From contig CAJUFO010000050.1 of the NCBI GenBank assembly GCA_910585615.1, forward strand, positions 1-35,780: a stretch of 35,780 nucleotides of DNA, given 5' to 3'. The notes under the pieces were generated by a model. The model saw only the letters and a list, made by a program, of their open reading frames with translations. It did no database searches and was not told where the DNA came from. The position numbers and the translations under genes were made by a program. This stretch comes from an uncultured Acetatifactor sp. GTDB taxonomy: Bacteria; Bacillota; Clostridia; Lachnospirales; Lachnospiraceae. This document shows positions 29,081 through 35,780 of the stretch, in pieces. Numbering within the stretch: the first letter of the stretch is position 1; every line of letters starts with the position of its first letter.

Positions 29081-31363
29081 TTACAGCTCCATCCGCCCTT
29101 CGATTCCGTCAAAGTCCACCACCCTCACGCTGCCGTCCTTCATCCGCAGGGTCACCGGCCCGAAGCTGCCGCACCTCTCCGGATCCGTGTAGGACACTTC
29201 CTCCACGGGGAACAGCTCCTCCCGGCGAAAGTCTTCATGGCTCTCCTTGGTGATGACCTGGGAAATCAGTACATAGGGTTCAAAGCCGCCGTAGTGCTTC
29301 CTGCGTTCCATGGAGGCGTACAGGACGAGGGACTTCTCGGAATCCGGGTTGGTTCCCGTGCTGTGCATCAGGGACAGCTCCTGCCAGCCGTCGAAGATGG
29401 TCATGGCCATCTGCTTCTCCCGGCCTGTGGCATCCCGGCCTTTTAAGATGATGGCCTTCGCGCCGCCGCAGGTCTCCTCGAAGATTTCCGTGCCGTTGTC
29501 CGGGAAGCCGTAGGAGCCCAGGGACAGGCGCACCGGCGCTTTGTACAGCCGCAGCCTGTCTACCCGCAGGATGCCGTAGGGCACCGCGAAGTCCGCCAGA
29601 TTGATGGCCTGGATCCAGTGGCACTCCGTCTCCAGGTTGTAGCCGAAGAACTGTCTGCGGTACAGGATGCCGTCCCGCTGTCCGTGCCAGAACGTGACAT
29701 TGGCCCTGGCAGATGCAGGCTTTTCGCCGGACATTGCCTCTGCTGACTTTGATGCCTGATACTCGGGCGTTTCTGCCTGGGCCGCAGACCCGGCCTGCGC
29801 CCTCTCCGATGCGGGGCCGTCCCGCAGCACGTACTGCTGAGCCTCCACCCAGGCAATGTCTTCGTCGGCAAAATCTCCTTCCTCCGCAGCCTGCTTTCGC
29901 CCGGCCTCAATGCTTTTCGGCTCTCCTGCCTCCCTGCCGCTTCGTCCCTGCGGCATTTCCGTCTTCCCTCCTGTCGCTGTCCCCAGCCCATCGGGCTCCG
30001 CCTCCCAGGGATACTTGGTGTTGTAGCAGAGCTTGGAGTAGTTCCACATCCCGTGGACGTCCCCAGGGCGCTTCACCACCTTGCCCGTCCGCAGGATGGT
30101 CTCCCCGTTGGCCTGATGGTTGGAGAAGCACAGGGCCGGGCCGTCCAGGCAGGTCACCTTGACCTCTTTCTCTCCCAGCTCTTCCCACGTACCGTTATTC
30201 TCCTTCGCCGTCCAGAAAGGATGCTCCGCCGGCAGATGCAGGCACAGGAAGGCCTTGCCCAGCCAGAGCGGGGACTCCGCGCAGGAGTATCCCTGCACCA
30301 GCGGCGAGAATTGCCCGTAGAAGCCCAAAGTGGGCACCCCCTGGTAGAGGAAGTCCTCCCTGCCCAGGAACTGCATCAGAGATCCCGAGGAAATCCGCCT
30401 GGCCCTCCCGGGATCGGCTTTCCCCCGGGGCATCATAAGGTTCCCGTCAAAGGCGCTGGTGGCGGCGTTGCGGTAGATGTTGCTTCGCCCCCACATGTTC
30501 GTCCAGCCGTCCCTGTCGAAGAAGTCCCCGTAGGTCTCCATCAGCTTATCAGAATTCTCTTCAAACCGTCTGGCAATGTACGGTTCATTCTCATATCCAT
30601 ACCACAGATTCCAGATGGGCCCATATACATTGAAGGCCCAGCAGGAATAGTAGTCGAAGGAATGCCCGTCCCGATACCAGCCGTCCCCGGCATAGTAGGC
30701 CAAAACGGCCTGGGCATGGTCGCGCATGATGTCCCTTTGGATGGGATACCCCTCCATATGCAGGAACGCCATGTCCAGCATGTTGAACAGCCGCCAGTTC
30801 TGGGGCACGGTGCCGGCGTGGGCGTAGCTGTCCAGGAACGCCGCGATTACGTCCTTCTCCGCCTTCGTATAGGTATCCCAAATCTGCTTTTTGCTGACCC
30901 ACAGGCAGATTACCAGAGCGCAGGTCTCCACGGTCTGCTGGAAGGTCCGGAAAGAATCCCCGTCTCCCGCGATCCGCTGCTGATCTTCATAGGTGCCCAC
31001 ATAGAGCGGATCCCCCTTGGTGCACACCCGCAGGACCTGATTTTTATAATATTCCGCGCACGGATATCCGCATACCCACAGATTCGGTATATTGGCCATC
31101 ACAGGGGCCGCGATGAAGAAGGAGCGCGTCAGCCCCTCAAACACCTCCGCAGTGCGCTGGATGGCCTGGGCCTCCCGGGAATCCTTTAAGTGGGGATAAG
31201 TGATCTCTGTCTCCTTCCTGGGCATGACCACCGGCTTCTGGAAATCGACTATATTTGAAAAAATCCCCTCCAGCATGTATATGCCCGCCTCCAGCCAGCT
31301 CTCCCGCGTCAATCCTGTATAGGGGCTCAACTCATAGTCCAATGTCTTAGGCATGAACTTCAT
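29081..31363 (-). CDS. DUF2264 (GH154-like) protein
   Basis: The 760-residue cytoplasmic protein has an N-terminal all-helical (alpha/alpha)6-type domain (about 10-400) and a C-terminal beta-sandwich. DUF2264 features include LTRSFFIAAPVMA, NNWRLFNMLDMAFL-like QNWRLFNMLDMAF, GDGWYRDGHSFDYYSCWAFNVYGP and GREDFLYQGVPTLGFYG. DUF2264 includes GH154 beta-glucuronidases, so action on uronic-acid glycans is plausible but not shown. Two hydrophilic low-complexity insertions (about 461-500 and 517-554) flank the conserved AWVEAQQYVLRDG strand. It lies 12 bases downstream of the EAL gene and near the GH2/AraC pair. Confidence 0.85.
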   Translation of the reverse strand: MKFMPKTLDYELSPYTGLTRESWLEAGIYMLEGIFSNIVDFQKPVVMPRKETEITYPHLKDSREAQAIQRTAEVFEGLTRSFFIAAPVMANIPNLWVCGYPCAEYYKNQVLRVCTKGDPLYVGTYEDQQRIAGDGDSFRTFQQTVETCALVICLWVSKKQIWDTYTKAEKDVIAAFLDSYAHAGTVPQNWRLFNMLDMAFLHMEGYPIQRDIMRDHAQAVLAYYAGDGWYRDGHSFDYYSCWAFNVYGPIWNLWYGYENEPYIARRFEENSDKLMETYGDFFDRDGWTNMWGRSNIYRNAATSAFDGNLMMPRGKADPGRARRISSGSLMQFLGREDFLYQGVPTLGFYGQFSPLVQGYSCAESPLWLGKAFLCLHLPAEHPFWTAKENNGTWEELGEKEVKVTCLDGPALCFSNHQANGETILRTGKVVKRPGDVHGMWNYSKLCYNTKYPWEAEPDGLGTATGGKTEMPQGRSGREAGEPKSIEAGRKQAAEEGDFADEDIAWVEAQQYVLRDGPASERAQAGSAAQAETPEYQASKSAEAMSGEKPASARANVTFWHGQRDGILYRRQFFGYNLETECHWIQAINLADFAVPYGILRVDRLRLYKAPVRLSLGSYGFPDNGTEIFEETCGGAKAIILKGRDATGREKQMAMTIFDGWQELSLMHSTGTNPDSEKSLVLYASMERRKHYGGFEPYVLISQVITKESHEDFRREELFPVEEVSYTDPERCGSFGPVTLRMKDGSVRVVDFDGIEGRMEL

Positions 31364-31375
31364 CCCGGCACCTCC

Positions 31376-32677
31376 CTATTTGTTCTTCCGCATGTTCTCC
31401 AGAAACACCATCAAGTCTTCCTCCGGCATGGGCTTGGCATAATAGTATCCCTGGATCCTGTCCAGCCTGCGCTCCTGCGCGCTCCGCACCTGGACCTCCG
31501 TCTCGACGCCCTCTGCCACGATGCTGCAGTCATTTTCATGCATGATTTCCGCCAGCAGGCCGATCGTCTTCAGCCCCTTGTCCGTCTCGACCATCATCCG
31601 TATCAGGGACTGGTCGAATTTGATCACCTCAAAGGGCAGCGCCAGCACGCTGGACAGGTTGGAATAGCCTGTCCCGAAATCGTCCAGGTAAAAGTGGATT
31701 CCTTTCAGGGCCAGGCATTCCATCACCTTCCTGACCTCCGCGAAGTCGTCCGTCACAGTCCTCTCCGTAATCTCGATCCGCAGGCGGGAGCCGTCCAGAC
31801 GGTATTTCTCCAGGTTCTCCTCAATGCGCCTGATGAACGTAGGATCCAGAATCTGCTGGCCAGTCATGTTCACCGACACCGTCCTGATCGGCAGGTCCGT
31901 ATGCCCTCCCAGAAAGCGGCACACCTTCTCCAGTACAATCCAGCTAATCCCGTCAATCAGCCCGTTCTCCTCCGCCATGGGGATGAACTCTCCCGGGGAG
32001 AGGAAAGCGCCGTCCCTGGCCACCAGCCTGACCAGCGACTCCGCCGACGTGAACCTTCCCTCCCCGCAGTCATAGATAGGCTGATAGTATATCTGGAAAG
32101 TCCCTCGCTCCACCGCATACCGGACCTCCTCCATCACGTACCGCCTGTACAGCATGTCCTCATTCAGCCCCTCGCCGAAAAAGAGCACGCCCTCCCTGGC
32201 CTTGGCCTGGAACACGGAGACCGCATAGTTCATCTTGTCCACCAGGTCGTTCTCCGTATCCCGCAGCTTCAGCGGGAAGTGGACAACGAAAGCCTTCGCC
32301 TGGACCTCATGCAGCTCTCCCCTGTCCTCTATGGGCCAGGGCTCCTGGAACCGCTTCTGAATCCGCACCGTCAGCTCCTCCATCTGGGCCCCGTCACCCT
32401 CCGGCCCCAGAAGCGTGAGCCGGGAATTGGCAATCCGGTAGGCGCTGTATGCCGGATCCACTGCGCGCAGGTATCCCGCTATGGCCCGGAGCAGCCCGTC
32501 CCCCACCAAGGCGCCATGTTTCCGGTTGATCCGCATGAGCTGAGTCAGCTGTACCAGCACCATATGCCTGCCCTGCCCTGCAGCGACGCTCCTGCGCACA
32601 TCCGCGAAAAAGGCCACCCTGTCCTTCAGCCCTGTCATGGAATCATAGGTAATTTCATTTGCATCCTTTCCTGCCAT
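31376..32677 (-). CDS. EAL-domain c-di-GMP phosphodiesterase with degenerate GGDEF domain
   Basis: The 433-residue cytoplasmic protein starts with a GGDEF-like domain (about 5-170; YDSMTGLKDR is intact), but the signature itself has become ANSRLTLLG, so it should not make c-di-GMP. The EAL domain (about 185-433) keeps the catalytic set: AESLVRL (ESL for EAL), VNMTGQQI, IEITERT, YLDDFGTGYSNL, IKFDQSLI, VAEGVET and GYYYAKPM. It should therefore hydrolyse c-di-GMP, perhaps with the GGDEF relic as a GTP sensor. AAGGAG nine bases before the ATG at 32677 is better than the start at 32698. A strong promoter precedes it. Confidence 0.9.
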   Translation of the reverse strand: MAGKDANEITYDSMTGLKDRVAFFADVRRSVAAGQGRHMVLVQLTQLMRINRKHGALVGDGLLRAIAGYLRAVDPAYSAYRIANSRLTLLGPEGDGAQMEELTVRIQKRFQEPWPIEDRGELHEVQAKAFVVHFPLKLRDTENDLVDKMNYAVSVFQAKAREGVLFFGEGLNEDMLYRRYVMEEVRYAVERGTFQIYYQPIYDCGEGRFTSAESLVRLVARDGAFLSPGEFIPMAEENGLIDGISWIVLEKVCRFLGGHTDLPIRTVSVNMTGQQILDPTFIRRIEENLEKYRLDGSRLRIEITERTVTDDFAEVRKVMECLALKGIHFYLDDFGTGYSNLSSVLALPFEVIKFDQSLIRMMVETDKGLKTIGLLAEIMHENDCSIVAEGVETEVQVRSAQERRLDRIQGYYYAKPMPEEDLMVFLENMRKNK

Positions 32678-32719
32678 ATGTGTGTTCTCCTTATCCATGT
32701 CGCTGTCTCGTATAAATTC

Positions 32720-32748
32720 ATCATAGAACAGCGGAGCGAAAATGTCAA
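32720..32748 (-). promoter_or_regulatory. Sigma-A promoter of the EAL / DUF2264 transcript
   Basis: Minus strand TTGACA (32748-32743), a 17-base spacer and TATGAT (32725-32720); perfect -35 and 5 of 6 at -10. It lies about 43 bases before the EAL start. Confidence 0.7.
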
Positions 32749-32861
32749 ATTGTTCCGGTGATAAGGAGCGTCACATTTTAACACGTCACCAACCATGCAT
32801 ACCTCGACACGCAGGTGAACAAGGCCATCGGCGATGTCACTGACAGCGATGCCCTGAGCCC

Positions 32862-34004
32862 CTATTTATCATCCGCCTTATCCATCAGGCCGCTATCTGC
32901 TTTCAGACAAGCTATTATCTCACAGTAAAAATCCTTCGTCATTTTTGATAAAGGCCTTTTTTTCAAATCATTCTCATCCATATAATTACCCAGATAAAAC
33001 CTCTCCACTTCTTCTGGCGTAATCCCTACAGAAGTGCCTATATTACAAATCAGCTTCTGGGCTTCCGGATTGGCATAAGTCCTTGCTTTCTTAATAATCT
33101 CACTGGCATAGTCCCTGTGCTGCTGATATGCTTCCTCTATTTTCATGTCAGTGAGGTTGCACTGTTCGTCCTTGCTATCGGTTTCTATCTTGATTTCTAT
33201 CATTTCCTCCAATTCTGTCAGACTGCCTTTTTCACTATATTTATCGTGGGCGGCATAGTCCCATGTAATCCGCAAGTCCTTAAATGCACCGTCCTTATAT
33301 GGCGAAGCCATCTCCTTCGTACCATCCAGTTTTATTTTATTGCAGGCCGGGCAGGACGGAATCAGATTGTAAAAGCACAGAGCCAATATCGCATATTCCG
33401 ATTTCGGGAAGAAATGATCCAGCTGTGCCGTTACCGTTTTTCCCCGACTATATGTATACGAAATATTACAGTAGGGGCAGACTTTTATCTCTGTTTTCTC
33501 TATAATCCAGTAGTTGATTCCCCCTTTAGGCCAGTCGTCATAAAATGCACGAAATGCCTCAAAATCAGCGTCTATATCATCATACCATATATGCTTTGAC
33601 ACTATTTTCTCAATATCCGTATGTACAGAATATGTTTTTTTCCTCCTGCTCTGCAAATCATGATAGCTCTTAATTTCCTCGATTCTGTATTTTTTGTTTT
33701 CTTTATACGCATTTATCGGCCCTAAATCCGCGCATATGAGTTTATCCAGATAATTCCTGATTTCCGCCATTTCAGCATAAGGCATGACCAGCCACTCGCA
33801 CAGGCACCAGCTGTCAGGATAGTCTGCCGTAAATCGTTTCGCCCTGTTCAGAATATTTCCCGCCACCGGCTCTGAATGCTTTATGTTATTTAAAAAAACC
33901 TCCAGCTTATGGGAATAATTCTTCGCATTATTTATACAGGACAGAGCCATGTCGATATATTCTTTCTCCGTAATGCTATCTAACCTATATTTAATAGGAA
34001 TCAT
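32862..34004 (-). CDS. HNH endonuclease, PtuB-like (Septu/retron-associated type)
   Basis: The 380-residue protein has a central zinc-bound HNH nuclease: EIKVCPYCNISY (CxxC), then AQLDHFFPKSEY (catalytic His in DHF), then FYNLIPSCPACNKIK (Asn and second CxxC). This matches the HNH core of PtuB of Septu defence and of retron-linked nucleases. Long helical regions surround it (1-170 and 255-380). The start at 34004 forms an ATGA overlap with the ATPase stop and has GGGAGG eight bases upstream. The low GC contrasts with the EAL gene 160 bases away, so the pair looks acquired. Function in phage defence is inferred from family and pairing. Confidence 0.82.
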   Translation of the reverse strand: MIPIKYRLDSITEKEYIDMALSCINNAKNYSHKLEVFLNNIKHSEPVAGNILNRAKRFTADYPDSWCLCEWLVMPYAEMAEIRNYLDKLICADLGPINAYKENKKYRIEEIKSYHDLQSRRKKTYSVHTDIEKIVSKHIWYDDIDADFEAFRAFYDDWPKGGINYWIIEKTEIKVCPYCNISYTYSRGKTVTAQLDHFFPKSEYAILALCFYNLIPSCPACNKIKLDGTKEMASPYKDGAFKDLRITWDYAAHDKYSEKGSLTELEEMIEIKIETDSKDEQCNLTDMKIEEAYQQHRDYASEIIKKARTYANPEAQKLICNIGTSVGITPEEVERFYLGNYMDENDLKKRPLSKMTKDFYCEIIACLKADSGLMDKADDK

Positions 34005-35780
34005 CGCTCTTCCTCCCTCAGCCATTGTTCTAGGAATTCCCGAACCGATTCTTCTCCCTCCTTCTTCTTCAGTTCGTTTAACCGGTTTCGGATTTCCGTT
34101 TTCCTGTCCGCCTTGCCCTCTTCCAGAAGATGATGAAACTGTTCATTTGCCTTATACCGCCAGATGTCCTCCCCTATGTCATCAATCAGCTTCTGCAAAA
34201 GCTTCTTTGCGTTCTCTTCTGTATTCTCCATACAGTTTTTTACTATGTTGCCCTCTGTCTTCGGATATTGCTTTTTCAGAAAACATTTAATCAGTTCTAA
34301 AGCTTCTGCTTCCTTCAGCGTTTCTTCCTGCTTTTTTTCTTCCACTTCAGAAATCGCCTCCATTAAATGGACAACGCTTCTCCTCGCCACCTCTCCGACA
34401 CTTCCCTTTTCCATAAAAAAGGAATCGTAATACAGGCTTGCGATATTGGCCGCGAAGGTCTGGGCATGCTTCGTTTCAACAATATTTTCTTTCCTCATGA
34501 AAATCACGTTTTCCCGGGGAATGTCAGACAACAGCACAGGAGAATGCGTCGTCAGAATCATCTGAAATTCCTTTTCCGGACAACTAGCCCGCAAAAAGTA
34601 CGCCAATGAATCGATGATTCTCTGCTGCCACTGAGGGTGAAAAGAACTGTCCAGTTCATCAAAAATAAGGATTACGCTCTCCTCTTCCTCTTTATGCAGG
34701 GCTTCGTGCAGTCTTGCAAAAAGGCTGAACATACTGCTCTCTCCGGAACTCATTCCCCAGGAGCACTTCAGGAAATCTGTTTCATAGGATATCTTCATAT
34801 AACTGTCATATAAATCCATGAACGCGTCCCTATCCCAGTTCCCGTTCCAGCCGTTCCGATTCATATATTCTTCAGGAAATCTCTCCAGAATGCCATTCAT
34901 ATCGCCGACATATTCCTTCTGAATGATTGCGGTAATGTCTGACATCGGGGGCTGCTCGCTTAAAATCTGCATCATAGTATCCGGGATACGGAAATCCACA
35001 CGGAAGTTTCCATTCTTGGGATTCTTTACCATCCACTCTGTTTTATGATAAAAGTCCAAATAGTCCTCAAAGGTTTCTTCCTCTGTATACCCATCTGAAA
35101 AAATCCGTTCAAATTCCTTCCAGATACTCTCCGCATCAACTTCTGTGGATACCACCCTTTTTACGCTCTCATCAACCCGGTCATAATCATGAAGCTCCTC
35201 AGCTTCCTGCTTGCGCATTGCCAGCAGATTATAAATATAGTCTACAAAAATATCCCACTGCAGAATCTGAAGCGCTCCCAACGGCTCTATATTCGAAATC
35301 GTCTTCCTCTGATAAGCTTCCTCCATTGCCTTTAGCAGGCCTATGACAAACGCTTTGGTATTTATTTCACCATGATGTCCCATCCCCATATATTCATACG
35401 CTTGTAAAGAGGCATCGAGAACCCTGTCGAAAATATCAATCTCTAAAAACTCTATTTTCACGGAGAGGCTTTCCGGAGCAGGAAAAGGGAGTAGCTGCGC
35501 CGATTCCTGCAGGCTTCCGTAGAAGTCGATCTGTCGCTTTGTATCACTGTGGAAATAATCCAGTACACTATTGCTGTTCTTTCCGAGCAGATAGGATGTG
35601 GAAATGTTCACCTGAACAGAGGACCTGTTCCGAAAAGAACGGCCGGGCTCTTCCATATAGGTGTATGCACCCTCACCGTCATCAAACTCTTCAAGGTAAT
35701 ATTTTATGTCCAGAAAATCCGAATAACTTGTGAGTTGAAAGTTTGTAGCACTAAGAAGCCATGGAATCCCACTGCTCCCC
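34001..35780 (-). CDS. AAA/ABC-type ATPase, PtuA-like (partial, runs off the right edge)
   Basis: The reading frame is open to the window edge, so only the C-terminal ~592 residues are seen; a Met at 35656 is internal. An SMC/ABC-type head is visible: signature MSSGESSMFSLFARL (about 34750), Walker B VILIFDELDSSFHPQWQQ (about 34675) and the H-loop ILTTHSPVLLSD (about 34550). The Walker A loop must lie beyond the window. A long helical insertion precedes the signature, and a charged helical tail ends the protein. Coupling by ATGA to an HNH nuclease is the PtuA-PtuB / retron-effector arrangement. Other OLD-like ATPases are alternatives. AT-rich DNA suggests horizontal transfer. Confidence 0.82.
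   Translation of the reverse strand, partial: GSSGIPWLLSATNFQLTSYSDFLDIKYYLEEFDDGEGAYTYMEEPGRSFRNRSSVQVNISTSYLLGKNSNSVLDYFHSDTKRQIDFYGSLQESAQLLPFPAPESLSVKIEFLEIDIFDRVLDASLQAYEYMGMGHHGEINTKAFVIGLLKAMEEAYQRKTISNIEPLGALQILQWDIFVDYIYNLLAMRKQEAEELHDYDRVDESVKRVVSTEVDAESIWKEFERIFSDGYTEEETFEDYLDFYHKTEWMVKNPKNGNFRVDFRIPDTMMQILSEQPPMSDITAIIQKEYVGDMNGILERFPEEYMNRNGWNGNWDRDAFMDLYDSYMKISYETDFLKCSWGMSSGESSMFSLFARLHEALHKEEEESVILIFDELDSSFHPQWQQRIIDSLAYFLRASCPEKEFQMILTTHSPVLLSDIPRENVIFMRKENIVETKHAQTFAANIASLYYDSFFMEKGSVGEVARRSVVHLMEAISEVEEKKQEETLKEAEALELIKCFLKKQYPKTEGNIVKNCMENTEENAKKLLQKLIDDIGEDIWRYKANEQFHHLLEEGKADRKTEIRNRLNELKKKEGEESVREFLEQWLREEER

Noticed and set aside
35540..35656. True N-terminus of the ATPase at the Met at 35656
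   Set aside because: The same frame stays open to the window edge and no Walker A loop is present in the visible part, so the gene must start beyond the window.

Overview
The window is GC-rich chromosomal DNA that looks like a member of the Clostridia, most likely Lachnospiraceae. This is inferred from gene content: MurT/GatD, an ECF-type S component, a YozG-type XRE regulator, CHASE2 cyclase and GAF-HD signalling genes, DUF2264 and GH2 enzymes, strong AGGAGG ribosome sites and TTGACA/TATAAT-like promoters. No rRNA, tRNA, CRISPR array or recognisable IS transposase is visible. Three patches are clearly AT-richer than their surroundings and look acquired: about 10.08-10.68 kb, 28.56-29.08 kb, and 32.86 kb to the right edge.

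Left part (0.1-8.4 kb, all minus strand). A GNAT acetyltransferase and an amidohydrolase lie downstream of a second-messenger cluster. In transcription order the cluster is a membrane-anchored trypsin-like protease (8.3 kb), a 5'-truncated acidic protein, a CHASE2 adenylate cyclase, a metallo-beta-lactamase-fold hydrolase and a GAF-HD-GYP-type phosphohydrolase. The hydrolase and the HD protein are coupled by an ATGA overlap. The likely logic is an extracytoplasmic signal driving cAMP synthesis, with candidate phosphodiesterases in the same transcript. A dispersed repeat lies between the protease and the acidic protein and supplies the latter's first codons.

Middle (8.6-19.4 kb). A ferritin-like protein and thiamine pyrophosphokinase are on the plus strand. 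The minus strand carries an N-degron proteolysis set (clpS-clpA-aat) followed closely by murT-gatD (lipid II amidation), with a possible 48-codon ORF overlapping the murT start. Upstream of it is an operon of a P-loop nucleoside-kinase-like protein, an ECF S component, a membrane metallophosphoesterase and an 88-residue protein. A low-GC JAB-domain remnant sits downstream of gatD.

Right part (19.6-35.8 kb). The plus strand has a phospholipase D-family protein and then a membrane protein / XRE regulator / exported protein operon. Its promoter is flanked by two 21-bp palindromes centred 42 bp apart. Next comes a carbohydrate region: GH2 beta-galactosidase divergent from an AraC regulator, with a second copy of the dispersed repeat between them, and DUF2264 (GH154-like). 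It also contains a DsbA/FrnE-like protein with two small low-GC genes and an EAL phosphodiesterase. The right edge holds a low-GC AAA ATPase / HNH endonuclease pair resembling Septu (PtuA-PtuB) or retron-associated defence effectors; the ATPase runs off the window.
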